DNA of 64,000 nucleotides from Aphanomyces cochlioides (Eukaryota; Oomycota; Saprolegniomycetes; Saprolegniales; Verrucalvaceae), in NCBI GenBank assembly GCA_019828595.1, contig JAHQRK010000001.1, positions 4,402,001 through 4,466,000 of the forward strand, read 5' to 3'. Within the stretch, counting starts at the first letter, position 1. Each line of letters opens with the position of its first letter. Below the pieces are notes generated by a model. That model searched no databases. It was not told where the DNA came from and was given only the letters and a program-made list of their open reading frames with translations. The position numbers and the translations under genes were made by a program. Of the stretch, positions 20,527 through 31,174 are shown piece after piece.

Positions 20527-23500
20527 TTATCCCTCGTCTTCTGACGACCGTACAATTTGTGCAAAGACGGAATGCACTGCTAATTCGAGTTGGTCGACAG
20601 CCGAACTTGCATTGAGCGTGTCGGATCGTTGGTGGTTCACTTGAACGCGTAGTTTCATGAGAAGTTGCACGCATTCTTCCGCAATGTCACAAAATGAGAC
20701 TGCCATCGCACCAAGAGCAGGAAGCACTGCAGTTAGGAAATCCACCACGTCGGGGCTCAACAACTTGTCAGACGTTTGCGATCTGTCCGTGTCGTAGACC
20801 AGTTTGACTTTTGCAACGACGCCTTTCAAGACGGATGGAGCGACAGCGTCGGGGTATTTCTTGAACAGCGCGCTGGCCAAGTGGCATCGAAAGACGAGTT
20901 TGGCCAAGTCGTTTGTGGACAACATGTCTGGCATCGATGGCATCAATTCATACAAGGACGGAAGTTCCCGCACGGCCAAATGGACCAACGATTTCGCATA
21001 GCCCTAGAAAAAAACACCATCAGAGGCCACATAGCGACTTTAGTGAAACCTGCGAGTGCACGGCGAGCAGCAGAGTTGGGGTCTGGCGAAATACAGAGTC
21101 CAGCCAAGTAAATATACGTCGTCGTTGCACTTGTGCGTCCTCGGCGTTGAGTCGTTCGGCAACATTCAGCAGAGCATGGACCGCGATGGAATCCTGCACG
21201 AGGATATACTGGCTCATATCCATCGCTCCCGTTGTCGTCGGCGTCGCATGGATCGAATCGTCGCCGTGCAATTGACGCAAATGGAGAGCAGACACTTCGC
21301 GAAATCGCCCAAGCAAGTCTAAGACAAGCCCAAGGAGTGGACCATAGCGCCATACGCGTGGATCACAGCGCAAGATGGAAAACGGCTCCTAAAAATTGTT
21401 AAGCTCGCTCTGTCGACAAGGAGGAAGGTAAACATACCTCGAGAATATCCTGGTAGGAAAATTGACTGTCGGGACAAAGCACATTGACCAACCGCAGTCT
21501 CAACGCATCGGGGGTGGCGTGGCTCGAGATCCCGCGATGACACAACAAGGCAATCACGCCGCAAACTTGCGGAAATGCCAGCGGAGTTGTCGGTCGTGCA
21601 AGTTTATCCGACGCTGCAGGAGTACTGAATATGGATGGCGTGGATACATCTAGCGGCCCCATTGCAATTGGCAGCGCAATCGTGACCATCCAGTCGAGCC
21701 ATGGCACAATGTGCACCACTGACACTTCACGTTCCAAGTCACAAAGCAAAGTTGTGATTGTGGGCATATCTGCTGGCGTGACGGCAGTTTGGCGCAGCAA
21801 GGGATGATTTGTCGATTGAATTGCCAATTTGTCCAGTGGAGACGCCACAGTTGGCTCCAGTACCAGCGGGCATTCGTCCATGACGAGGCGTGATAGCACG
21901 GGGAAGACAAATTCATACGCGGCGCCGACGTGGGAGGACTGCGTCACCGTGCGGAATAACGTTGCAACGGGCAAGTCAAAGACGTCGTACTTGCGACTGG
22001 ACTTGTCCTTGACGTGCCGTCGGTTGAAATGCAGCACGTACACGAGCAAAAGCACTGCACGTGTCCATGTGTTGGCATCTTTCTTGGTCATTACAGCCGC
22101 GATAGTATCGTGGACAAGCGTCGGGCGTAGCGCTGGCATTGCCGACTTTTGCATCGACATGTCGTACGCCGCGACGTGGTTTTCCACCAACTCGACCATC
22201 AAATTGGGCAAAATGGGATGCACAGGCAGTGTCGCATTAAAAACCTACGTACGATGATGAGTCGTCATTGAACTTGTCGAGGCGTACGAGAGAGAGGACC
22301 CATTCGGTCGGGTTGACTTTGTGACGAACGTATGACCGCTCACAGAGCAATGAGTAAGCAACTCGCAGCGTGAATTCATGCGTCAAGGAAGACGATGTCG
22401 CGTTGATATCTTGCGGCGGCGTCATGGGTAGCAACTACAAAAACACCGTCGAAATAAACACGAGAATGGCTGAAATGGAGCCTACGCGGTGAACAAGGAC
22501 AGGTTCTGGGAAGTCTAGCTTGACAACATGCTCACCAAAAAGCGGCAGGCGATCCACAGCGACGAGAAGCATGGAATCCACGAGGCTGCGGAGTAAATCC
22601 GCCACCATTGTTGGCTACAATGCAGCGAAATGAGCTCAGCAATGAGATTAGGCGATACCTTGGTGTAGAGCAAGAGCGACAGCATGAGCAAGACGACACC
22701 AGATCGCGTCGGATCCATTTCAAAGAGCTGCTGGAGAAGACGACGAGCCTCTTGTGCCACAACTGGCTGTGCTTTTGCGTCGAGTTTTCCCAAGCAGATC
22801 AAGACAATCGCCGCTACGCTGACGTACACGAAGCGCTCAACACCATGGGATGACTGCGCTGATGAGCGGCATGCATTTGAAATGGCTTGAAAGACAAGCT
22901 GGGTTTCCTTGTCGGTCAATACAACACTGCCACGACCCATCAAACCGCAGTAGGCTCTCAAGAGCACGACGAGAGACACCTTGGAGCTTTGGCTAGACAA
23001 AGGATGCTCCAGGAGCGACTGGAAATGACTACGGACGCGCTCGACAAGTGCATTGCATCGGACACGGAATGAATTGGTTGGGTCTTGGTGGCTTTCAGAT
23101 ATCACGCTCCACAGTGCTGCGTGCTTGGAGTCTTGCATGATGCGGTTGAAGAACAGAGGCAAGTCGTTGATGTATTCGAGAGTGAGTGCAATCGCAGCAG
23201 CAGCGGCAAACGACGATTCGGACGACTGATCAATGCAATGACTTCGAATCAAATGCGCGGTGGAGAGGGAAATGCCGCCGAGAGCAAGCAAGACATCATG
23301 CGTCTTGTCGAATTGATCCATATCACTCTTTTTGGCATACGCAATGACGCTCTCGACCACCGTTGAAGACGCACTTGGGTCGTTCTGGACAATCGTGACA
23401 AGAAGAGTGGCAGCCATTGAAGTTTCGAGCAGAACGGGAACAAGAGCGGCAACTGGAAGCCAGTCGCGAGCTCGTGCATGGCAAATTATACACTGCAATT

Positions 23501-23921
23501 CCATCACATGACTTGAATTGGCTCCCCATTGAACCTGTGGCAGTTTACCCGTCTCTCGCTGTGTCGAAATGGCAGCATGGAGGGTCCCGACTACCCACTC
23601 AATCCGCGTGACGAGATTTCCAGTGTCAGGAAAGACGCTCGGATCATAGAGATCACCCTTTTGCATAATGTCGTCCAGCGATACTTGTCGAAATGCCATC
23701 GCATACTCCTTGCCCAACGTGGCGTCCGGTTGGTCAAACAGCAGATCTTGGATCTCAATGACAGCAGTTCTTGACATCCCAGTCGGATATGCATGGAGAA
23801 GCCGTGTCAACGTCGGGATATATGGTGAAATACTGTTGGAAGTCTGACTTTCCGCGCGCTCTTGAAGCGTTTGACTCGTCAGGAGCTCATGCAGTGATGA
23901 TGCGACCGTCGTCGTCGCCAT
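20527..23921 (-). CDS. INTS2: Integrator complex subunit 2 homologue (six exons)
   Basis: Six exons (22,659-23,921; 22,486-22,614; 22,288-22,434; 21,438-22,244; 21,050-21,388; 20,527-21,003), all phase 0, joined by introns of 43-51 bases, give about 1,053 residues; animal INTS2 is about 1,200. Recognisable positions are the helical stretch LLRAYCGLMGRGSVVLTDKE followed by GVERFVYVSVAAIVLICLG, EWVLSLVFNATLPVHPILPN, and LRCDPRVWRYGPLLGLVLDL, each matching conserved INTS2 blocks from memory. The protein is an all-helical scaffold of the nuclear Integrator complex, which terminates and processes snRNA and other RNA polymerase II transcripts. I start at the ATG at 23,921 (MATTTVASSLHELL). The last 65 codons are duplicated at 9,198-9,400. 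Confidence 0.8.
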
Positions 23922-24299
23922 CTTGGTGAAAATTCGCAAATTGACCAATCACATAAATTATATGGGAAATGTCCAATTTCGACCATGGATCGTGATGCCA
24001 TGTTTGAGCGATTCGTCCGATGCAAACGCCGCGCATTGCTCGTCGCTACGGCATCTCTGCTTGAGGAGCACTGTGTCAGAGCGTTGTAGAGTCGCCCGCC
24101 GTGAAGGCGTTTTCCAACAATTCCTCCGATAGAGCCCATTCAAGTTATCTATAATCCTGCCATGTAGCGCGCATTTATTGAGAACCACTACTACGTACTT
24201 GATGCTACCTGCGACAAGATACGTAGTATAATAATAGTACACGTAAAGAGCAAACTATAGTTCATAAACCGGAAAATGTTGAGAATATCCGTACGCTTT
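23922..24299. promoter_or_regulatory. Upstream region of the Integrator subunit 2 gene
   Basis: Intergenic; a short plus-strand frame from 23,984 (MDRDAMFERFVRCKRRALLV, stopping after 34 codons) may be an upstream exon of something else or chance. No promoter motif is claimed. Confidence 0.3.
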
Positions 24300-25015
24300 G
24301 CCTAATCGTTATATTGAGAGCATCTCCAGCAGTAGTTTCTATTTCAGTAGTTTCTATTTCTATAGAGCTTGATTTGGTCGAATAAAAACGTCCAATCCAA
24401 AAGGAGCAGTACTATTCAATAGTGGGTGTCAGACTGGAATTTTAGCTACTATTAATAGTAGATGACAAGAACAGATTTCATTGGTCAAAATTTATCTGAA
24501 TTTAGATGGGCATCCTGAACACACACGTTCAGAACTGCATCTAAATTCAGAAGACGGCGGGCCAACGATTTCGGTGGTACAATCGTCAACGGAGGGCCAA
24601 CGTCGTTCCAAGTCTTGTTGTAGTGGCTCACACACGAAGGAAATTACCTCAAATGGCACGGTGGAGACTGCAGTGGGCTCTCAAAAGAGGCATTGTGGGG
24701 TCAAATTGTCATTATGGCTTGTGGATACAGGCATTTCACAACGCAAGCCTGCTGACATAAGGGACAGAATACAAAACATCGAAATGCAATACCGAAATGC
24801 AGTGGATTGGTTGGCAGCCATGGGATAAGGAGTGAGCGTTGGGATTCCTTCGGCATTCGGGCTTCCGAGACGTGCTCACGTGTTCACCAACCACTCAGAT
24901 TTATCTGAAGATTTGTCTGAACAGGGTTATCAGATGTCAACTTTAGTAGTTGGTCGAAATGTCGCTACTAAACTTTCAGCTAAAATCGAGTCTGACACCC
25001 ACTACTGTATCTTAC
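24300..25015. mobile_element. Non-autonomous DNA element with TAGTGGGTGTCAGACT repeats
   Basis: TAGTGGGTGTCAGACTGGAA at about 24,419 has an inverted partner near 24,990-25,010 (AGTCTGACACCCACTA), and both continue into an ATTTTAGCT stretch. The left side begins AGAGCATCTCCAGCAGTAG, like PIF/Harbinger miniature ends in plants. Inside, 24,495-24,551 forms an imperfect hairpin. No transposase. Confidence 0.5.
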
Positions 25016-25150
25016 AGAATTGCCTCACAAATTTAGTACGGCACTGTGGGGATGCCGTATAATTTGAAGAAGCTTTCCAATTCAATCCTTCCAGAAAATA
25101 CCAAAATAACTTTCGAAAGATATACTGTAAAGGAGAATACTCATTTTCGG

Positions 25151-25472
25151 ATGGCCAAGAAGAGATCAATTCCAATGACTGACAAGCTCCAGGCCGTCGA
25201 ACACGCCAATAGCAACAAGAGCATCCGTCGCGCTGCCAAGAAGTTTAATGTCACCCGCTCCTGCATCCAGGAATGGTTGAAAATGAAACATATCATCGAC
25301 AACAAGCTACAACAAAACCGAACGCCAAGCGATTGAGTGGGGCAGGAAGATCGCTGGATAGCGAAGATAGCACGACGCAATCATCTTTGAAGGAATACCC
25401 TTTGAACGGTCTGAATACTTCCGCGTTACACGAGCACGGATCTGTTCATGCGCAAGCATTGAATAAATCATA
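25151..25472 (+). pseudogene. pogo/Tigger-type transposase, N-terminal DNA-binding part
   Basis: MAKKRSIPMTDKLQAVEHAN, then KSIRRAAKKFNVTRSCIQEW is a psq/CENP-B-type helix-turn-helix. After a one-base shift near 25,315 the frame continues with AKRLSGAGRSLDSED, the linker that normally precedes the second DNA-binding domain. The DDE domain is missing. Confidence 0.65.
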
Positions 25473-25803
25473 ACTCCATCTATATATGATGTGTGACAAA
25501 TATAATTTGTCAGTGACTACTTAAATAATACGGCGATATCTGAAATGATCATTTACTTGTTCTTCAAATCGTATATTTGTTTTGACTGGTAAGATGGATG
25601 AAAGAACCAATCATCGGCTTGGCAAGTGGTTCACCAGTTAAGAGCGACGGCATCACAGCGTTAGAGGTAGGGGCCTGTGTTAAATCCTGGGCAGTGGCAA
25701 GTCTTTCCAAAATGCAAAAAATATGCACAATTTATCATGTATATAGTATGCAAAAATGGCTGACATGATAATATGCATCTGAAATGAAAAATCATTGAAA
25801 ATT
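25473..25803. other. Gap
   Basis: AT-rich, nothing recognised. Confidence 0.35.
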
Positions 25804-26793
25804 CTACGAGAAAGAACGACGTCGATCAAATTCGGGAGGTTGCGAGTGAGCTTCAAGTTGTCTCGCTTTACGAGCACGGTATCGGGCTTGAGTTCCGGCA
25901 CGCTTCCTCGATGCTTCGTGCGTCATGCTTCTGTAGCGAGAAAACACACACTGATAGAACGAACCAACCGACCCACGCAGTGGCATTCTAGCCACTGGGC
26001 GTAGGTCAAAGCAAAGCAGATGCGAGCCACTCGATTGAATCTTGACTCCTTCCACTTGAATGTTGCGTACACGGTCTGACGACACTCGAGAGTTTCTCTC
26101 AATCTCACGTGGAGTAAGCATTGACCCTTGTGGCTTCCTCTTCGACCGCACTTCATGTTGAATACCTTGATATCCCATATCCACCAAGATGAAGTAGTGC
26201 TCTCTGGCTGGGCTTCGTTGCGGGACAAGGAATAAGAGGTCTCGCTGCAAGGCAAGGACGACTCCATTTTCATGACAGCGAGCTCCTCCGACGTCACTTG
26301 ATTTGCAGCCTGTGCCAGGAAATTTGTCAAGTTTGTCCATTTTCATCTTCATTGTACTGTACCTCTTGCTCAGGGAGACGAGTATCGTCGGGAGACATTT
26401 CTTCTCCTTGAACAAGTGCATGACAGAGACGCTGCAATGCTCGACATTGCGTCTCGAGGCTTTGCTTGACTTGGGTAACCTCGAGGAGTTGACGCTCCAA
26501 GGCTTCGACGCGTCGCAACGCAGTCATTGAGGATTTGTTGTCGTGATTTTCTTCATTTGATGTGGATGGTGGCGCCATTTCGGGATTTTGGATGGCATGA
26601 TGGTCGCGATGGATGCTGTTTTCTGTGGTCTGGAGGTACTGTTTCTACATGGATATCGTGAGATGGCAGCCTGCACGCGAGATGAGGGTACCAGTGTGTG
26701 GAGAAAATTCCACTTGATGTTCAACGTGATCGCGCCATCTGCTTGGACGCACAACATGGCGTCGCTAGCGGCGAGAAGCACAAAGATCCACAT
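25804..26793 (-). pseudogene. Palindrome-associated secreted gene family, copy a, fused to a DDE transposase fragment
   Basis: Exon 1 (26,692-26,793) starts MWIFVLLAASDAMLCVQADG, a signal sequence matching gene d (51,822). After a ~60-base GT..AG intron comes a coiled-coil exon (LRRVEALERQLLEVTQVKQS, QRLCHALVQGEE), again parallel to gene d exon 2, and a short third exon (AANQVTSEELAVMKMESSLP). Near 26,210 homology changes to a DDE_Tnp_4-type catalytic end (YFILVDMGYQGIQHEV, then LTPREIERNSRVSSDRVR), in a different frame. So the gene is truncated and joined to a transposase piece. The upstream 300 bases resemble those of genes c and d. Confidence 0.65.
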
Positions 26794-27349
26794 CGGTGAC
26801 ACGATCTAGATGGACGCATGAGACACTGAATTTCACAAAGAATCGTACGTGGATGTAGATATTTTGAGGATATTGTTTGTTTGATTGTACATGAGTCTAG
26901 ATTACAGATCATAGCCGTGCGCAGAAGGAAAAGAATGCACCTTTCTTTCACGGGGTTGTCGTCGGCGGTGTCGCTGCAGGACGTTCAGCTTTATGAAATT
27001 TTGAGATCTTACCTTTTACGGATACTGGTCCGGATATACTTTTACATCTCTTACGTTCTACGTGGCCATAGTTGTATGGTAATGTACTGCCGTAAGGGTC
27101 GTTTTGTAGGGCGATCTATCGTTTCTAAAAATAGACTTTCTTTATGGCAGTGTGGGTAAAACCTCTGCAGCCTCACACAAGCGACCCCCAAACTCGTCTC
27201 TTATCTGTCCGATCGATCCACGCCGTCCTTCTTTACACACATAAAAAATCACATGCTATGTGCACACTATACTCAAAATAACTTCGTCCACCTATGATCT
27301 CTAGCGAAATCCAGTGTCTCAGGAGTCCATCTAGGTTGTGTCACCGATA
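26794..27349. promoter_or_regulatory. Shared upstream region between head-to-head copies a and b
   Basis: About 26,940-27,140 resembles the region upstream of genes c and d (about 49,810-50,020): GGCGGTGTCGCTGC..GGACGTTCAG and a later CTAAAAATAGA. The similarity outside coding sequence suggests that the promoter was duplicated with the genes. No specific motif is identified. Confidence 0.45.
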
Positions 27350-28402
27350 CGGATCATCGTGCTTCTCGCTGCTTGTATCGCGATGTTGTGCGTCCAAGCC
27401 GAATGCACAGTCACATTGAGCATCCACCGCAATTTGATCCACGCATTTATACACTCATCTCTCGTACTGGCAGCGAACTCGTGACTTCCATGGAGAAACT
27501 CTAATTCTAGAGCATTGAGAACATCATCCATCGCGATCACCATGCAGCAAGGAATTCCAAAATGACGCCTTCGTAACGTTATACGAAGGAAATTGCGATA
27601 ACGAATCCTCAATGACTGCGTCGCGACGAATTGAAAAGTTGGAACGTCAACTCCTCTCCGTGACCCAAGAGAAACAGAACCTCGAGACACAATGTCTAGC
27701 ATTACTGTCGAGCATTGCAGAACGTATGCCGTGTCCTCGTTCAAGGAGAAGAGTTATCGAACGACAACACTCATTTCACAGAGTAAGAGGTACAATATGG
27801 ATTATCGTGGATACGTGATCAGTGACGTATGCTCAGAATGCAAATCCAGTATAGCGTCGGAAGACGACCTTGCCATCATCAAAAAGGAGTCACCATCGCT
27901 TTTCAGCGAGATCCGTCATACCTTGGCGATCAACAAAGCCCAACCAGGGAACAGACTATTATTAGATGGCGTTCCTCATTCGGCTGAGCATGCTTTTTTG
28001 CATACACCCCACCCGTCGACGCGTTCAACAATCGATTTGAGCCACAAATCAGCCGAGTGGGAAGTTCCCAGCAAAGACACTCATCTATCAGAGCACATCG
28101 TACAGCATGGATCATCGTGGATACACCTGACGTCTTTTAGGCACAAAATGCAAGTGCAGTGGCGCCAGATCAACTGGTCAGCACTACAGTCGAGTCGTCA
28201 CTGCATTCACTCGCTTCGACCGAGGAGCAAGCCAAGACAAAGACTGACATATCCTCTGCTACCGTTCTTGGCTCTACGAACACAACAACACGTGAAGAAA
28301 TAATCCTACACCTTACGTTCCTGGAGCAAGATGGATCTGCAACCACACTACTGGCGATTGAAGACGATGTTGCAAAAAGCAATCAACGATAAATATGAGC
28401 CG
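27350..28402 (+). pseudogene. Palindrome-associated secreted gene family, copy b, broken
   Basis: The signal peptide is recognisable (IRIIVLLAACIAMLCVQAEC) but the start codon is ATA and the first splice donor is lost (AT for GT after the IHAF codons). The coiled-coil exon follows (RRIEKLERQLLSVTQEKQNL) with a roughly 10-base insertion that shifts frame before NVCRVLVQGEELSND. Later pieces (SSIASEDDLAIIKKESP) match copy a. The 3' end (EEIILHL..) corresponds to exon 8 of gene d and forms the left arm of a hairpin. It lies head to head with copy a. Confidence 0.65.
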
Positions 28403-28553
28403 ACGCCCCCCACAGCTCCCTGCTCGACGAGCTACGGCGCGCGCCGGCTCATATTTATCGTTGAGTGCTTTTCGAAGCATCGTCTTCAATCGCCAGTAGT
28501 GTGGTTGCAGATCCATCTTGCTCCTGGACACCGTAATAAGGTGTAGGAGCTGA
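28302..28553. repeat. Inverted repeat joining copies b and e (about 100-base arms)
   Basis: 28,323-28,402 and 28,447-28,524 are near-perfect reverse complements, and weaker pairing extends to about 28,302 and 28,553. Both arms encode MDLQPHYWRLKTML on their own strand, the equivalent of exon 8 of gene d (MEELTVPLKRLENFVVEAV). The 44-base loop is GC-rich. Confidence 0.85.
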
Positions 28554-28830
28554 TTTAGAATCAAATGTCGAATTTCATCTACGAGATATTTAAGTGATAT
28601 AACCCAGTGCATTGAATGCACCTGCTCGGATTTTGTCAAAGTAGTCGAACAATATGTCGCGTATCGTGAGTGCAGTGATAAGACTTCCACGCAGTTTTTT
28701 CTTGCTTGAGAAATAACTTTTTGTTGACACGAGCCGTGTTCAAGACAACTTGATCGTTGTAAGGCGCTAGTTGATGTCCACAGAGTTTCGCCATCGACTA
28801 CAACCCCTTCAACCCTTAGTCGATTCAACC
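28447..28830 (-). pseudogene. Palindrome-associated gene family, copy e, exons 7-8 only
   Basis: On the minus strand VDEIRHLILNQLLHL is the counterpart of ADEIKLLILKQLARIL in gene d, followed by the hairpin-arm exon MDLQPHYWRLKTML. Upstream sequence to about 28,830 is weakly similar. It faces copy b tail to tail. Confidence 0.55.
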
Positions 28831-29080
28831 CCTTGTACTAATTGGGTGGGCAGTCATGCAAGCATAATTAATAGTTTCGTCACTAAAAAGAGTCAATACT
28901 GCGCTACAAGCCTATCAATATTTAGTTCACCCCTTCAACCCTTAATCACAACAACTTCTGTCCTAACTACAACCCCCTTCAACCCTTAATCACTTCAAGC
29001 CCTTGTACTAGTTGTAAGAATACTCATCTCAACATAATTAATAGTTTTGCCACTAAATCAGTCAATTAGGGATTACGTGA
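28796..29080 (+). repeat. Diverged tandem duplication
   Basis: CTACAACCCCTTCAACCCTTA at 28,798 and again near 28,971, each followed by a CCTTGTACTA..CATAATTAATAGTTT stretch; a third partial copy near 28,922. Unit about 175 bases. No open frame in 28,830-29,448. Confidence 0.6.
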
Positions 29081-29448
29081 TGGGCATGGTGAAATGTTGA
29101 AGTGGACTATGGTTTGTGGCAGGCAAATATATGAAAGAATGTCGACTGACATCCAATCCAAGTTGATGTCCCTCGCCAGGGTGGAAGACTCGTCAAATTT
29201 CAAGGGTCGATACGCAAGTACAGTCGTAACCGTTCACACTATTACCCATGAAACTGCAGCACTCATGGTAGGGCACTAGTCAAAAGAAACCCCAATATAA
29301 ATGAAAATTATTTATTTTATGACTACGAAAGTATCATTAGTACTGAACAAAAAATGAATGTTTTATTTGATACTATTTAAAAGTATTTACCTATAGCTTG
29401 TACCAAACCATTCATGACCATGTCGGTTTCAGGACGCCGAGGAAAAAA

Positions 29449-30435
29449 TCATGAGCGCCATAAAAACTCATCCACGTAGGAAGGTAGTAAATTCTTGTGG
29501 ATACCTCGCATATTTTTCATGCGATGTTTGATTTTGACTTCCCACAGGCCCTCAATAGTTTGAGTGTGGGCCCCTGTCACGGGAGCAACAAAATTTTCCG
29601 AATGATCCACCCATAAATGAGTGAAATTCTTGTGACGCAGTCGGGGATTGTTCGCCAACGTGTGTTGTCCATTCGACGACACGTAGGAACCAAACTTGTC
29701 GGACATGATAGTCGTCCCAGGTTTAATGTGATCGGCTATCACGCCGAACAAGGTAGGTTTCGTACGATCCTCGTACACCAAACGGGCAAACCACTTCCCT
29801 GTGGTGCGGTCGACACCGCCAAACAGCCAATAGTCTTGGTGGTATTGGCCACGATTGTTCTTCGACTTTTTTCATAGAGGTCTCATCTATCTCGACGATA
29901 GATCCAACCCCTCCAACCTAAAATAGTGTTAATATTGCAATAAATCGTATAAGTATATAGTGTGAAATATAAATAGTGTACCATACCTGAAAATCAGTCG
30001 ACAAAAGCTCTTTCGAGCACATATCGCGGCACCACTGATAAAAGTCGATGGCAAACTGCTTTGACACCTTCTTCTCTGCCTTGGCTTTCAGCACCGGCTT
30101 CTCGGAAGCCCAATCACACAGCAGACGATCGGATTTACAAACCGGACGCGCGACTTGGCAAAGAACGAACCGTGGCGGATGCTCAGTTCGTAGCTCTTGC
30201 ACGCTGCTTTCGTGCAACGCCAGCGTGTTGGACTGTTCAACTTTTCAGCCAATTTCATGGTACCGCCGCATTTGGCGCAGAATGCTGAAGACTTGAGCAG
30301 TCCAACACGCTGACACCACTTCTCGCAAGTGCGTTTGTTCGTCGTAACAGCCATAACCACATCAAACGAGAATTCTTGGAGAAATCTGTGGTCATAACGA
30401 CCGACGTCTTGGGGTTCTTGATTCGTGCGCGGCAT
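29449..30435 (-). pseudogene. Merlin/IS1016-type (ISXO2-like) transposase, broken
   Basis: From MPRTNQEPQDVGRYDH (30,435) the minus strand shows the zinc-ribbon (CAKCGGTMKLAE..RWRCTKAAC) and SIRHGSFFAKSRV, then after a frameshift LLCDWASEKPVLKAKAEKKV, a likely intron (about 29,922-29,990) and GSIVEIDETSM. A second frame break occurs at a run of six A. The DDE core then reads YWLFGGVDRTTGKWF, IKPGTTIMSDKFGSY and FVAPVTGAHTQTIEGLWEVK to the stop. The order of motifs is that of ISXO2-like transposases, the Merlin superfamily in eukaryotes. Two frameshifts make it non-functional as read. It abuts the outer end of palindrome 1. Confidence 0.75.
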
Positions 30436-30506
30436 TCGGAGCAAAATGAAAATGGGGACCAGACTGACTTGACCGCCAAAATTTTGCCGCGAAAACCGGA
30501 TAATGT

Positions 30507-31048
30507 GTTCTTTCGTGCTGTCATATTTAACACGCAAGCCAGACACGTGTGGATATGAGCCAGAAAGTAATGGATAAGTTTGTACATGCTGTTCAATGGC
30601 TTCTTTCAACTCACGACCTTGACATTGAAGCAACACAACAGGTCTCGGGAATGGCATCTCCTTGAGAACATGGCCACAGTTACTTGCGTCTTAGCTTCGT
30701 GAACTGAACCAAATCATTCGTCTGGAAAGGTGCCATCTACTTGTGAACCTAGGATATAATTTCAATGAGTGCCACGCTGTCACTATCTCGTTTTTACCAC
30801 CGCCTCAATCGATGCATTTGGCGTCACGTTGCGATTCGAGATCATTTTTACTCAGCTCGAAAGTCGAGGCGCCCGAGCCAGTACGCATTTTGGCCAGACT
30901 TGTGGATGAAAGTATTCCCTTGGTAGAGTGTGAAAGGTTCGTGATCATGACCACCGATAATGATGTCGATGCCAGACACACAGTCGCCCTTCTTTTGATG
31001 TTTAATCTCGAGAAGCGGCCCTCTGTGTCGTTGGATTGTTCGAGTCAC
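30507..31048 (-). pseudogene. 5'-nucleotidase fragment in palindrome 1 left arm
   Basis: Mirror copy of 44,598-45,139. It retains [19 protein letters not shown], an intron-like segment and PFPRPVVLLQCQGRELKEAI, and ends at 30,507 against Merlin sequence. Same internal deletion as the right copy. Confidence 0.85.
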
Positions 31049-31052
31049 AATT

Positions 31053-31174
31053 ATCCGGAAAGAGTAATACCTCGGTTTAGTGTCTCAATGTCGCTTTTGG
31101 GAGAATATTTGCGTTTTGAAAGAGATTGATCACCCCATAATCGCACTAAAGCGAGGTAGTCTTGTTTTCCGGAT
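31053..31174. repeat. CCGGAAA miniature element, copy 1
   Basis: About 120 bases bounded by ATCCGGAAA..GTTTAGTG and CACTAAAGCG..TTTTCCGGAT. Further copies at 36,928-37,050 and, mirrored, 38,597-38,719 and 44,473-44,594. Confidence 0.7.

Larger units (their letters stand above)
18372..20730 (+). repeat. Segmental duplication, copy B (partner of 7,776-9,405)
   Basis: Same order as copy A: secreted-protein gene, unidentified stretch, 3' end of Integrator subunit 2. Here the Integrator gene is complete, so this is probably the parental locus. It differs from copy A by an inverted and expanded middle piece (19,388-20,330). Confidence 0.85.

Noticed and set aside
20776..23700. Plus-strand frames of 60-140 codons opposite the Integrator subunit 2 gene
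   Set aside because: Antisense shadows of a continuous spliced gene with recognisable conserved blocks on the minus strand.
28796..29000. Telomere-like repeat (CAACCCTT words)
   Set aside because: Only a few irregular copies in a 175-base duplication unit, not a tandem hexa- or heptamer array.
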